From Chondrosia reniformis (Eukaryota; Porifera; Demospongiae; Chondrillida; Chondrillidae), in the NCBI GenBank assembly GCA_947172415.1, contig OX359194.1, forward strand, positions 1,302,001 through 1,366,000: a stretch of 64,000 nt of DNA, given 5' to 3'. Under the pieces are notes generated by a model. It was not told where the DNA came from and made no database searches. It saw nothing but the letters and a program-made list of their open reading frames with translations. Shown one piece after another: positions 36,701 to 49,100 of the stretch (positions are counted from its first letter, which is position 1; each line of letters begins with the position of its first letter). A program made the position numbers and the translations under genes.

Positions 36701-39569
36701 CTTTAATAATAATTGAAATTCCTACTTTAATATGGAAAACACTTTTCTTCTCTATGAACATAGGGATGGAGATTACAAGTGATATTGGCAACTGACTTTA
36801 TTTATAGCTTTGTTATTTTCAACTACTGTTCAAATGAACTGGTCAAGCCAGTTTTGCATCAACCAACAGTAGTGGTCATCAAAGATGAATTTCCAGTCAT
36901 TTCTAGTGTACTATCGGAGCAGATTCGAGGACTCTTTGGTGTAGCTGAGAATCGTATAATTGGTCAATATATCTTCAGAGTAGATAAAATTGATTGCAGC
37001 AATCATCCAATGTTTTACTGCATCATCGGTATGTACTATATGTATGCTATATGTATGTTTGTATTATGTGTATATATACTGCTGAGTTCAGCAAATACTT
37101 TGCCTACTAAATTAACTTTATGCGGTAAAACTATTAGCTAGTACCTAGCAATAACACCATTGACCTTGCCTGCGAAGAAGGCAGGGTCCCCATGGACAAC
37201 TGAACTCAGGCAACTAATCCAGCTAATCCAGCTAATCTTCAATAAAGAGAACCAACTGTTATATTATTATTATTTACTTACTATACTTATTATGTCTACT
37301 CATCTGTAAATAATCAGAGGTTGTTTATTATATTAAATTTTCAATGATGAAAAAAAAGTATAACAAGACTTGCTGAGCAAGCACTAATGAAGTGATACAC
37401 TAGACCCTAACTAATACAAATGCATACTAATGAGGTTCCACTGTATACAAAATTCTTAACGATGTACATGTATATATATTACCTAATTGTTTACTATATA
37501 TATTAGCATATTCCCTTATCTTTTAAAATACATTGAAGTACATACATATTTGTTATTTGAATTACTGTAATAGTTTGTTTGATAATTCTCTTATGTAGAT
37601 GAACCAAAGAATTTTGCTGTTACTTCTGTCACTAAAACATCTGCCTCCCTTGGATTTAAAGAGTTTTTCTTCCTGCCAACATTCAAGATTCCTGCAATTC
37701 TGTACAAACTGCATTGCATCAGTGAACATGGAAATCCTATTACTGATATAACCTTCAGAAAGACCAAAGAGACTTTTGAATACCCATTTGACAATTTGGA
37801 ACCTTTCACTGCATACAAATGTATCCTAAAAAAGAATGTGTCCAGTCTTCCATTCGTAGGATCCTATAACATTGAATTCAGAACTAAAGAGGGTGGTGAG
37901 TTTGCTGTAGAATGCATTTCTAAACAACATTCAGATATACAGATACTTTAGTGCAACGCCCCTTTGTATATATTTACTGTTTCTGTAAACAAAAGATTTG
38001 TATATACGTAGATGGCCTTATAAGTTTTTCAAACTTTGAAAGTCAACTACAGTACCTTAAATTAAGGCATTTTAATCTAAAATGCAAAACATTTCCTTTC
38101 CAGAGTTGTAACATTAAAGATATCCTTAATTTCCAGTTTAGGCTAATATATAACTTTTCACTCCTTGTCACATTACAGCATCATAGAGACAGCTATCTTA
38201 ATATGCAATTATGTGGCTAGTGTGCATGCATTCTCTCAGATTATGCTAATTAGTTGACTCTTTAATAAACAATAAATTATCAGGGACGCATTAAACGACT
38301 CTGTATTGAACTAGTGCATAAACTGGCTGATTTTATAGGATGAAAACAATTTCAATATTGCCATCGTTTCCAGCATATAAAACTTTATATAGTGTAGTAA
38401 TGAGTCTGATTATTGTATAGATTCGGTAAATTAAAGTTTAAACATGTATAATTGTTCAACTGTTTCCTCTGATATACATTATAGGAGAATTGTACGTTTA
38501 TGTGTACTTATAGTAATGGACTGTTTTTTCTTCTTTATACAGTTCCCACTGCTGCTCCTTCTGGTATCACATTTAACCAGCTTTCACAGACATCAGTTGA
38601 GATTAATTGGAATCCTTTACCAATTTCCGGTAGAAATGGTAATATATCTTACGAGGCATCTGTCACAGCTCACAAAACAGAGGAGATTATGTATTCAAAT
38701 GCAAATATAAGAGAAGAAAGAATAGTTGTAAATGAGCTTGCTCCATCAGCCATTTATAAGCTGAAAATAGCAGCCAAGTCATCTTCAGGAATTGGCCCAT
38801 ATGCTTCTATCATATTTGCCATAGGACGTAAAGTCACTAGAGGTAAACATACCATACCTGAACTTGCACTGATAGTTTATTATACTATCACTTTTGCACT
38901 AAGTATGATAATAATAAAGTTAACAATACATAAGGGTCGTATGAATGAGATTTGATTAAATCTACTTACGTGTAAGAGATTTTGAGGCTGTAATATTACT
39001 ATATCCCTCTTTCCTTTTGTACAGTATACACAGACACTCCAACAGATGTTGTAACAACAGCTCCAATAAATACTAAAGTAACTACAACATCAACCAACAC
39101 ACTCTCCACAGCAACAACAGAGAACCCAGCCTACACTGTTTCAAAACATTCTCCTACCACAGACAGCCCAGACACTGCTACAACAGATCCAAATCGAGGA
39201 GCAGTTACTGATGGAGATGATAACACCCATAGCACTGATGTCACACAGACAACCACCATGCTCACACAAACTAATAATCCATCTATCCCCACTGAACCAA
39301 AAAGAGAAGGGCTTACGGAAAGTACAAATGACATCTCAGGTCTCTCCAGATCTGCCATTATAGCAATTGCAGTGGGCGGGGCTTATACCCTGACTCTGTT
39401 TATAATAATACTTATTATTGTATGTGTGTGTGTGTATCGCTACAAGAAGAAGAGAAAGGTCTACATTGTCACAAGAAACTCTTCTACATCCAATGAAAGA
39501 CCGCTCTCTTGTCCATCAAGAGACTTTAATCCAAATAAAGTTCCAATTCCTCCTAGTATGGAAGTTTAA
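33342..39569 (+). CDS. NIDO-FN3-FN3 single-pass membrane protein
   Basis: Six coding exons joined in phase: 33342-33506, 34277-34576, 36764-37028, 37599-37895, 38543-38842, 39025-39569; 623 aa. Residues 1-19 are a signal peptide (MRLVLSLLLFVLAANSSFA). About 22-240 resemble a NIDO domain (IPFYGRYADTYQ near the start, WRLQVILATDFIYSFVIFNY near the middle), as in nidogen and sushi-nidogen proteins. Exons 4 and 5 each encode one fibronectin type III domain bounded by phase-1 introns. Residues 443-550 are Thr/Ser/Pro-rich, probably O-glycosylated. A 28-residue transmembrane helix (553-580) is followed by a 43-residue tail starting RYKKKRKVYIV. It is probably an adhesion or recognition protein at the cell surface. 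NIDO is a moderate call, FN3 and topology are firm. Confidence 0.8.
33723..33788. repeat. (TAA)n microsatellite
   Basis: About 22 uninterrupted AAT/TAA triplets in intron 1 of the NIDO/FN3 gene. It explains the poly-Ile reading frames on both strands. Confidence 0.98.
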
Positions 39570-39615
39570 TTCAAGCATGCCTGAATATTATACAGTAGCT
39601 TGACTTTGTTTACAC

Positions 39616-39621
39616 AATAAA
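39616..39621 (+). terminator. Polyadenylation signal of the NIDO/FN3 gene
   Basis: AATAAA 47 bp after the stop codon, the only canonical signal close to the gene end. Confidence 0.65.
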
Positions 39622-39853
39622 TCAAATTAGTAAACCTATATTTATTTAAAGTTTTAATATATTTGACATACATTTATCATCTATGTTTCGTGTTGCGGTA
39701 TTTGTACAGTATTTTATTTTTATTTGTCTTTATTATAATTGAAAGTTGTTGTTGCTTATTTAATGTTAAAATTGGATGAATGCATGGCAAACTTACATAT
39801 TTATAAAATTTATATATTCTTGGCATTAAACTAGCAGCTGCAGCTAGCTCACA

Positions 39854-40080
39854 GGATCAAATGTCAGGTTTCAGAAGGCATGAAACTGTATTTGAAACTT
39901 CTTGAACATGCAGCCAGGCCTAGGTTTTAAAGGTCACTTAAGTGAATAGATCAATTAATTTCACGGGTTTCAAATTTTAACAGCCCCCTTTCGTTTAAGT
40001 TTATACATATTTTCACTAAACCTGGCTGTTCAAAGAGTTTTAAATAGGTTTCATGCCTTCTGAAACCTGACATTTGATCC
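39854..40080. mobile_element. Fold-back (MITE-like) element
   Basis: About 53-bp inverted termini: ggatcaaatgtcaggtttca at 39854 and its complement ending at 40080, with a few mismatches inward. The total is 227 bp with no coding capacity. No clear target-site duplication was seen at the edges. A diverged relative may lie at 3505-3690. Confidence 0.75.
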
Positions 40081-41224
40081 TTTGCAGTTACAGCTTTATT
40101 TTAATTTTTTCAAATATAGCTGTAACTTCTTCTATAGATCATGAATGCAAGTCAGAAGTACAATGGGCCAACAATTCCTATATATACGTCTTTCTGTTCA
40201 AATTGCTTGTGTGATGTTTTTCTTGTTCTGTATGAATGGTGATTTATCAACTGCTGTCATGCATAATATATGGCCATATACCGTAAATCTTGGCTGCAGT
40301 TGCTAGCTCTGTCAACATCATTCCCTATAACAATTGTCATGAGTTGATAGAGCTTGCAATTGAACCTGCTATATAGTCGTCTTTGTAATTATGCTCCATA
40401 CGTATATACGTATGACAGTATTTTTCATTCTCATGCACCAGGTGTACATATTGTGGTAATGTTTCATCACTTTTCCCATAATAAACCTTACATATGAACA
40501 TTTCACTTTATACTTGTTGTGTGTATATTTAAGTATTCACTAAATTGTAATAGCTGAAATTGTATATTATATATATATATCACAGAATACAAACTACCAT
40601 GCTTTATATTCTCTATATACGTACAAGCAAGGATAACATGTACATTGGACAAAATACAGCTTAAAGTTATATACTGCCAAATGGTATAAATTAAACTCCA
40701 TATAATTTGTGATTCAATTACAATACGTTCATATACTACCTATATAACATGTACAAATTACCATGTCAACACCTAAACAACATATAGCTGCCATCTTGCA
40801 ATTGGTTAAAATTCAAGAATACAGAAGAAAGTATTAAATAAGTCTGACAATGTACATCAAGTATACATTTCCACTATATAGCTGCTCTGGATTTGTTATA
40901 CACATATTAACATATGCACAAATAACACAACTTTGAATTCATTCAGCATAAGTGTACAAGCAATAGTTGCATGATAATTTGCATTTGAATACTTGACATG
41001 AAAAATGCAAAACAAGCTATATTTGCACTAATGAATTGCTCTTTAATTGTTTTCATGGCAATTTCAACTGCTGTCATTTAGAAGCAAACTGTTGCCATAT
41101 ATGGCCATAATTACACTGTAGTATGATTGTTATTGCACAAGTTGTACATACATGACCTTCTATACAGTTGTTATTCCCTCATAACAGTATTAACCATCTC
41201 AACTAGAATATTCCAGATCTAGCC

Positions 41225-41412
41225 AAGTTCTCTAATCCAAATAGTTCATTCTGTCTGAGAAGTATAAACTACCATGGCAACACCTAAACAAGTCCTCTAA
41301 TCCAACAAGTTCTGAGAAGTATAAACTACCATGGCAACACCTAAACAAGTCCTCTAATCCAACAAGTTCATTCTGTCTGAGAAGTATAAACCACCATGGC
41401 AACACCTAAACA
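41225..41412. repeat. Triple tandem repeat with X-box-like palindromes
   Basis: Three units of about 57-65 bp starting aagtcctctaatcc and ending accatggcaacacctaaac. Each contains ACCATGGCAAC, close to one and a half sites of the RFX X-box (GTTGCCATGGCAAC). A single diverged unit lies near 40750 (taccatgtcaacacctaaac). Confidence 0.85.
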
Positions 41413-42318
41413 CCCCAGCTGCTGCCATCTATATAAGGAAATATTTGAACACAATAGTGGCTGTCAATAAGGCCTGGAAAAAGTGTGCATGTGTATTCAC
41501 TATTTAGACTTAAATTATAGTCTGCATATATATGTCCATTTTAGAAAATGTTTTAACTAAAAGATTAACTGATTTATTGCCGCTTATATATAAACCAAAA
41601 ACTTACGAGTTTAGTCTCACAGAGATGTCCCATGTATAGAGACTCCCAAGGCCATAATCTCGTCCATGTATCTGTCAATTTCTCTGTGAAACCTTTCCGC
41701 CAATCTAAAATGAGCACTATATACGCCAAAAAGGGATAACAATCAACGTTGTCAAACATAAAAATGGAAGCAGTAACTTTAACTTCAATTCGTAAAAAAA
41801 TATGAACATTTTTGAATAATACATAATACCAGAAAGCTGCCAGTTCAATCATCCAATCTCACACCGATCATGCATGCAGGTATTGAATCATAATTGCGTC
41901 TCTCTTCCCTTAAGTTGAGGTGTCAATTGACAGAGATCTTTTGAATTGACGATGACTATGCAAGTAGAGTTAAGTATAATAACAATAAAATATTATCCAA
42001 TGTCAAATTTCGCTTTACAATAAGTACGCAAGTCATAAATCACCATTGACTATCTGTAAGTTTATAAGTGCGATAACGCCAAGTTTGATCGAAGGCATAT
42101 ACATTTAATAGTGGTACGATTATAACTTGCACTGTATATATAGTACCTGATGGTATTTGTAAAGCAGCTAATGTACATAATTTTCTAAAAATACATTAGA
42201 TTCATGTTGTTAAACTGTATACAATAGCTGAATGCCACGGAAGGTCGTGGCTGAGTTGTTGTGACTTTCGCCTGAAGATGTTTTTTCTATGGAGGACGGT
42301 TTTGCTGAGCTGTTTTGA

Positions 42319-42591
42319 CTATTCTTTGCTGAATAGCTGAATGGATGTACTACACGTACTCGTTGTTCCAGAACTTGCCACCAGAAAATCGTTCGAAAAA
42401 ATACGTTTATTATAAATAGATCTAGCAAATTTCATTCTTTGGCCTTCGGGCCCCACTCCGCTCCAGCGCCGGAGTATACGGTTCGCCAGCCTCCGGGAAT
42501 TTGGTGCGACAACCATGGCTTGGAGTACGGTCATGGGACCATGTGCTGCTGAAGGACTTGAGGTTTCGTCTGAGGGGGTGGTCTTCTCCAT
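42319..42591 (-). CDS. Hypothetical small reading frame in GC-rich island 1
   Basis: A 90-codon frame (MEKTTPSDETSSPSAAHGP at the N-terminus, RRLANRILRRW in the middle) inside a sharply GC-rich, CpG-containing island at about 42430-42730. The composition differs strongly from the flanks. I do not recognise the protein; no upstream or downstream exon was proven. It could instead be part of a mobile element or a non-coding transcript. Confidence 0.25.
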   Translation of the reverse strand: MEKTTPSDETSSPSAAHGPMTVLQAMVVAPNSRRLANRILRRWSGVGPEGQRMKFARSIYNKRIFSNDFLVASSGTTSTCSTSIQLFSKE

Positions 42592-42767
42592 TATGGCCTA
42601 GGATCCGGAGTTGTTCCTCCCTAGCAACTCGCCTTTGTGCGTTTGTTCTCCAAAGACTAGAGACTGATGGTCTGGAAGCAGTGCGTGGGACCAGTACCCA
42701 CCGACTCGGCGAAGAGAAGCTCTGACCGGAGTCCCTGTTTTAGGCTGCCCATTTTAAGGTAATTGCA

Positions 42768-42882
42768 TTTGCATACACTTGGAATTTGGTTGTCATTCAG
42801 GCATTTACATACACTTGAATTTGGTTGTCGTTTATGATCAGGCATTTGCATACACTTGAATTTGGTTGTCATTCTGGCATTT
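42768..42882. repeat. Tandem repeat, about 2.8 copies of 35-43 bp
   Basis: Three units of catacacttgaatttggttg type with variable spacers (gtcattcaggca, gtcgtttatgatcaggca, gtcattctggca). Confidence 0.9.
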
Positions 42883-42999
42883 TACATTGGTTTGCGAGCA
42901 ATTTTTGTAAATTGGTGTGTAAGCCATTATTTAGTTAGGCATTGCATATATTATGCAATTATTGTATATTAGTGTTTTAAATATGTCTTATAATTAATG

Positions 43000-43165
43000 G
43001 CAAGATTGGCACATTCAGCAAGATTGGCACACTGAGTTCGGCAAGATTGGCAAGATTGGCACATTTGGCAAGATTGGCACTTTTGGCAAGCTAAGATTGG
43101 CATATTTTGTTGCATTCAATCAGCAAGATGAGATTTTTTAGCAAGATTGGCCTTTTGCATTTCAA
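43000..43165. repeat. Degenerate gcaagattggca minisatellite, block 1
   Basis: Repeated gcaagattggcac units with irregular spacing. The same core recurs at 43780-43980 as gcaagattggcatttttgca. Confidence 0.85.
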
Positions 43166-43421
43166 GATAATATGGCCGACTTTGAATGGTCATGGAATTT
43201 ATTTAAAAACTGAAATCAATGTAATGTCAGTAGCAAGTGTAAAATTACAACTTAAATAAACTTAGCAACTCAACTGGAATGATTGGATACCAGTGTTCAA
43301 CTAAAGTAAAAGAAAATTCAGAACCAAAAATCACTTAACCTGCAAAAAGAAATTTAACTTCAAAAACAATTAACTTTGACTTCAAAACAGCAATTTATCA
43401 CCAACCAAGTCAACCAGATCT

Positions 43422-45400
43422 TTGCCTTTTGAAGGTTTGTTATATGTTTATATATACATACATTATTCAGTTGTGTTACATTATTTTTCTACATTCTACA
43501 GGTTCTGCAATATTTGTGAAATGGCATGTTTTTGGGATTCATTTTCTTGTCCAAGTTTCTGCAGAGTTGCAACTTTGAACTGGCTGCACTGTTCCATTTT
43601 TGACTTGCCACTGAGCTGGCAGTCCCTGGTCTGTTTTTTGACTTGTTATACTTTTGAGCTGACTGTTATTATGTGTTTTAAAAAAGCTGAGTTTGAGCTG
43701 GCTATTATATATAGTTTACTCAGGCCTTGTGCATTACAACAGTTTGTTTAGTACACTTGGCAACTTGCATTTATGTATTCAAGATTGGCATTTTTGCATT
43801 TTATTTTCTAACAAGATTGGCATTTTTGCATTTTCTAACAATTCAGCAAGATTGGCATTTTTGCATTCAGCAAGATTGGCATTTTTGCATTTTTCCAGCA
43901 AGATTGGCATTTTTGCATTTTTCCAGCAAGATTGATTGGCATTTTTGTATTTTCTATCAAGATTGGCATTTTTGCATTTAATTTTTGTGCTTTAAAAAGA
44001 AAACATGGATGACTTAAGAATGGTCACTTAATTTCATCATTTGAATCTAAAATAACTGTTACGGTCAACTTAATGCCAGTAGTAAGAGTAAAAATTGCAA
44101 AAACTCAACCAAAAATAACAAAGAACAGAAAATATCTAACTTTTAACTTAAAACGCAAAGGAAGAAAACATGGATAACTTTGAATGGTCACTTAATTTCA
44201 TCTTTTGGATTTAAAATACCAGCAGCAATTGCAAGTCTAGAGTAGAAAATTGCAAGAAAAAAAATCTATATAAACTGAAAATGCCAAAGGAAGAAAACAT
44301 GGATAACTTTGAATGGTCACTTAATTTCATCATTCTAAACTTCATGTACTTCAACATAATGGCAGTAGCAAGAGAAAAAAATAAAAAAAACTCAACTGAA
44401 AAACAAAATTTCTTAACTGTATTTGGATGTAAACAGTGGATTAATGCAAAGAACAGAAAGATATATATACACCAAGCAACCTCATTTTAATCTTTTGAAG
44501 GTTTGACATGTATATATGTACATTATTCAGTTGTTTCATATTTGTCTACATTCCACATGCAGGTTCTGCAATTGCAAGCTTTACACTTATCATGGCAATC
44601 ATTTGTACTTCTTCTTCTACTTGGAATTACTCAATTATATATATTGTGGATTTGTAACTCTCAGCTGGCAGTCCCTAATTTCATCTTCAAACTTTATCGA
44701 TGCATACCAATAGAAGAGTAAAAACTCCGGATCCTGGCTACACCAGACATTGGATACTGAAGGTTTGCCATGTTTACATGTAATTTATTCTGTTGTATTA
44801 TATTATTTCCTACATTCTACATGCAGGTTTTACATTTGCATGGACTAGCTACTCATTTCAGTTCGAATTCTGGACTGCACTCTACTTTCTGAATCTACTT
44901 TGACTTGTCATTTGTGCTGGATGTCTCTGGTCTATTTTTGAAGCTATGAGCTAGATTGCCCTGGTCTATCATGGATTTATATACAACTGAGTTGGCGGTC
45001 CCTGTTCACTTTGTGCTAGTTGTCTGATTTGTCATTTGAGCTGGCTGTCCTGTCCTATAATTTTTGACCTTTTTAACTGTCCAATTTTGATCTTGCCTGT
45101 CCCAAGTCTATTTTAGTTTAGAGCTCTTTAGCAACTACTATACATCCATGGCCTAAATTGACTTGCCATTTTGAGCTAGCTATTAGCTATCTCTGGCTTT
45201 TAATGCTCACCTAGCTTAGAGCTCATTGTCGGTCCTTCCGTGATTGTCATCATAGAGCCCTTTCTCTTGTCATTTTGATCCAGTCATTTTGAATGACCTA
45301 ATTGTACTAACTATAGCTGTCCCAGGTCTGTTTTGACTTCTCCTTTAAGCTGAGTGTCCCCTATAGCTGACTGGTAAAATTAAATTGTGACTTCATTTGA
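43422..45400. repeat. Array of diverged modules with a repeated gacttgtcatttgagctgg motif
   Basis: Three modules (about 43426-43515, 44493-44585, 44757-44845) share tgaaggttt, a cattattcagttgt-like part and a splice-acceptor-like tctacatgcaggttctgca. Three others (about 43990, 44165, 44295) share aaaacatggataactttgaatgg. Between them a motif like gagctggcagtccctggtct recurs in degenerate form. No long reading frame links them. Confidence 0.65.
43780..43980. repeat. Degenerate gcaagattggca minisatellite, block 2
   Basis: Seven or so units of caagattggcatttttgcat separated by short variable spacers. It causes the Ile/Phe/Ala-rich open frames here. Confidence 0.9.
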
Positions 45401-45835
45401 GCTATAGGCCTATCATTTTGAACCTGGTCTAGTTATTGTAGCATTTCTTTTGCATAGTGTATTATTGTAGCATTTCTTTTTCATAGTGTACTATTAAGAC
45501 TGTGTGCACATGCTACGTATACCATTGTAAAGTTTTGTATTCAGATTGTATTGATATATCCATATCTTACTTATATATATGGCACATGCTTCTACCGATT
45601 GTATTGATATATTTGTTTAGTATGAGTCATGTTTTACTTGTATAATGTACACTTTTACCATTGTTTATCCCTTTCATTCCTTTAGTGGTCCCTATCTCAT
45701 ACGAAGGCAGGTCTGATTTGAGGTAAAGTGACGCACTGTTCTCTGGTGCTACGCCGGTGTGTCATGATTCTCAATGAAGAAGGTTTGAGGTCCGCCAGGG
45801 TCGGGTCATTGTACACGTAGCATTTGTACCTTGAT

Positions 45836-45988
45836 CTAGTAACTGGTCACAGGGCGGCTAGGTACGCCGAGCCGTTCCCGCGCATCTTCCTCCCCTCCTA
45901 GCTGGGAACGTGGAGCACTACTGGGCGGAGTGGGGGGCACGATGTACTCCCACCTCCGCGTGGTGTGCCCCGGAATCGACTTTTCCAT
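45836..45988 (-). CDS. Hypothetical small reading frame in GC-rich island 2
   Basis: 50 codons beginning MEKSIPGHTTRRWEYIVPP and ending RPVTSY, inside a second GC-rich island (about 45690-45990) unlike its AT-rich flanks. Both island frames begin with MEK, but no further similarity is evident. Unrecognised. The island also forms a strong hairpin (cggagtgggg with ctcccacctccg), so a structured RNA or element end is an alternative. Confidence 0.2.
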   Translation of the reverse strand: MEKSIPGHTTRRWEYIVPPTPPSSAPRSQLGGEEDARERLGVPSRPVTSY

Positions 45989-46194
45989 GGTAAAGTTGAT
46001 ACAAAGAGGAGTACACAGTAATACACTACTCTCATTTAATAAGTGAGTTCAGATCCAGATTTGTCATAACTAATTTATATAATCTTATATTGTAAGCATT
46101 TTTATTTTCTCTCTCTTACTGCAGTTCATAAAAAGGTCCAAACTCAAAGGCTGCAGTGTATGGACCCACGAGCAAAGGAACTAATTGAAACTCA

Positions 46195-47045
46195 CTGGAC
46201 AGCTAAACTATAAGTGGAGAGATGACAGTCTCTTTTTGTTGTAAGTTGGCCATCTGCAAAACAGACAACATTAGGCCTATTTCAATCATATTTTTGATAT
46301 GTACATGTGGCATTCTCCTTGCATATATAGTCTGCTTGTTGGATATCTAGACTTCTATATTACCTTCTTATATTAGAAATATTATATTTATGACTGTCCT
46401 TGGCTTGGGACATTTTAAACCTCTTTCAGCCTGCATGGTAGTCTATTGACTTAATTGACTTGAGCTAGCTTTCCCAAGGTATTACTCCCTAACAACATTA
46501 ATTTTAAAAGTTTAGTCATTAGCTATAGATCTGGAATTTTTATATATGTTGTAATGCATTTTGTATATATGACATTTACCTTGTATTTATATGTATGTAT
46601 AAGTTTTATCCTATTCCGTACAGATTGATTTCAATTTCAAAATGATGAAAAGTTAAAAAACTGCAGTCCAAGTGGAGAGTGACAGTTTCTTTTGTTTCTT
46701 TTTGTAGTAAGTTGGTCAAGAAATCATATGCAAACAGGCAACTTTAGGCCTAATTTAAGATATTGATATGTGGCATTTTCCATGCATGTGCTCTGCTTAA
46801 TTGCTGGATATCTGACTTTTGTCATCCAACCTTCTATATATGACTGTCCATGGTTTGGGACATTTTAACCTCTTTGAGCCTGCTATTCGGACTTACGTAA
46901 TTGACTTGAGCTAGCTTTCCTTAGGCTATATGCTTAAGTTAGATTAATTCTAAAAGCTTAGTCATTAGACTGAAATTATACATATTATATTTATTATAAC
47001 ATTTAGCTTACACATATGAATATATGTAAAGTTTTATTCTATTCT
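46195..47045. repeat. Diverged tandem duplication, two units of about 400 bp
   Basis: Units at about 46195-46620 and 46655-47050 share gtggagagtgacag-like, gtaagttgg, aaacaggcaacattaggcct-like and tctattccgtacagattgat-like segments in order. Confidence 0.75.
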
Positions 47046-47518
47046 GTACAGATTGATTACAATTTCAAGAAAAGTGACTAAAACTACTGAATGCACTAGA
47101 ACTGAATGCAAACATTTTGGATTTTGCTTCCAAATTTTAGACAAGCACGAATGCTTAAACTATGACATTAATTTTGAACTACTATTTTAATTTTTTATCC
47201 ACTTGTACGTAATATGTATAATTTTTTACTTTATCTCCTGTGAACAATAAATATATATTAAGTTTAGTTACAAGCTTACTCAAGGCTAAATTTATTTATA
47301 AGTTGCCAATAAATATGACCAGTTGCCTTATATGCTTCAAATTCCACTAGTATTACTGTGTACCAGTATAACTTGATTCCATGGTACACTGTTCCTGTGT
47401 GAAATGCAAAATATTGTAATTATTAAATATCTATTATCATCCAAGACTTCCTGTACGTGTCACAAGAGTGCGTGTGATATAACTACGTTGCTAATTTTCT
47501 TCGTGACTGAATTAGAAG

Positions 47519-49044
47519 ATGACTAAAAAGTGGAAAGTTTTGCTCGTTATCGGGTTTGTTTATTTACTTGCAAAGATTTTACAGTTTCATAGTCCGATTG
47601 ATAGCAGATCCGTCTGTGGCAATATTCCCTGCCATTCAGCGGGCCATTCTAATGATCGCAGGATACACGTTCTTTCAACAATCCCCCATGGCAACTTTTC
47701 AGAGGGCGACCTCGCAAAAGGAGAGAATGATGTTGGATTAGAAGTTGCACTGAGCAAACGTTACAGTAACAGATATCTTATTACAATGTATCCTTTGGAA
47801 CAGCTAACAGCGCAAAGTAGTAGTTATGTTAAGAGCTGTCACATTGCGTCCACGTGGAATAATAGTCATCTGGTGGAACCGTTCGTCTGTCAATCTGGCA
47901 TCTATGGAATCAAGGATTTGAAAGATGGACGTTTCTGCAAGAAAAATCACGTAATGATTCCATATGGTGACATTTATCAAGTGTCAGAGCTGAATAAAAC
48001 AATTGCTTGCAATGGCTGCACGTTCAGATCGTGGACAGACTTTGTTATAAACTCTTATCGTAAAATTATACTGGTTTCTCCACTTAAGAAAACTCAGAAT
48101 AAAATACTGCTGCAAGATGTTAAGGGTGATAATATACTTAAAGCAATGACTACCTCCACAACATTGTCAATGGCCATTAAACAGCTAAATGCTGAAGCCA
48201 AGAAATATTCTGTTTCCAGCTTTCAAGGTGTGGGGGTCATTCAATGGAATACCACTTATAGCACAAGCGTAAAAGACTTAATCAAGATGGCAAGTACTCT
48301 TACAAATCATAGCAATGATTATACTATCTTTTTTCTTCGATATCGAGCAACACACTATATATTTAAACAAGAAGAACCAGCTTGGCACCTTGGAGGAAGA
48401 AATTGTACTGTACATCTTCCAGTTGTTTCTAAAGGAATTGAGAAGCTCTCTCAGCAGTTTCTACAAAGTCTAAATATAAAGGCTGACGCATATGTAGCCA
48501 TTCATGTAAGTCATGCTCGTGAATGCATTACCTGTCTCATCTAAAATTATATGTATTGGTACATGTACTTGTTTCTTATTAATGAAGATTTTCATTCTTA
48601 TTTTAGGTGAGATTTGAGTATTTCTTCAAGTGGGCTAAAAAGAGAGGTGGAAGAATATATGAATGTATGAATACCATCATCTCTGTACTTAACCATTTAA
48701 ATCAAGGTTTCATTGGCCAGAAATTTGATACTATGCTGATTTCAGATGTATCCCCTTACGGTAGTAAATCTTGTAGCCAGGAGTTGATTAAAAATGCAAA
48801 AAATTGGTTGGAAACCTTTAGGAATGAAACAGGAATATCATCTGTCTACTTTGAGCCCAGTTGGTTCAATGTTACAAAAAGTGCAGATATTTCAAGCTCA
48901 GTTGAAAGAGAGGTATTGCTGAGAAGTCGGCATCTAATAGCTATCGGTGGAGGCAGTTATCAGTTTGTTCTTGTTAAAAGTTTCCAGAAAATGCATGGAA
49001 ATAATGAACAATTTACTGTCAAACAAATATGCAAGAATAAATAA
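47519..49044 (+). CDS. Type II membrane O-fucosyltransferase-like protein
   Basis: Two exons, 47519-48505 and 48607-49044, phase-0 intron of 101 bp; 474 aa. A short cytoplasmic N-terminus (MTKKWK) precedes a membrane anchor (about residues 7-22, VLLVIGFVYLLAKIL), as in Golgi type II glycosyltransferases. The luminal part has several N-glycosylation sequons. The exon junction rebuilds AYVAIHVRFEYFFKW, matching the His-x-Arg-x-Glu region where GDP-fucose binds in protein O-fucosyltransferases. Near the C-terminus VEREVLLRSRHLIAIGGGS resembles the conserved Glu-x-Glu-Ile-Leu/Gly-Ser segment of the same fold. The predicted role is fucosyl transfer in the secretory pathway. The acceptor is unknown and the family call is by motif only. 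Confidence 0.65.
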
Positions 49045-49100
49045 TATATAATTGACTTTTAAGGTTACATCTGAAACTTTTCAAGACTTTGACTATTATC

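Larger units (their letters stand above)
39622..47518. other. 7.9-kb stretch, no firm gene
   Basis: Contains the fold-back element, the triple repeat near 41.3 kb, two GC-rich islands with short open frames and many diverged minisatellite modules (each listed). A possible minus-strand exon at about 41712-41610 (acceptor ttttag, donor CTC/GTAAGT) is too short to call. Confidence 0.5.

Noticed and set aside
37150..37260. tRNA- or SINE-like short hairpin (ccttgcctgcgaagaaggcaggg) in a NIDO-gene intron
   Set aside because: No A and B box pair or cloverleaf could be drawn; too short to name.
41574..41852. 92-codon minus-strand frame ending in LVSFWFIYKRQ
   Set aside because: Only about 100 bp between an AG and a GTAAGT look exon-like, and two frames are possible; no neighbouring exon could be joined.
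43693..43981. Frames rich in WHFCIF-like repeats
   Set aside because: Translation of the caagattggcatttttgcat minisatellite.
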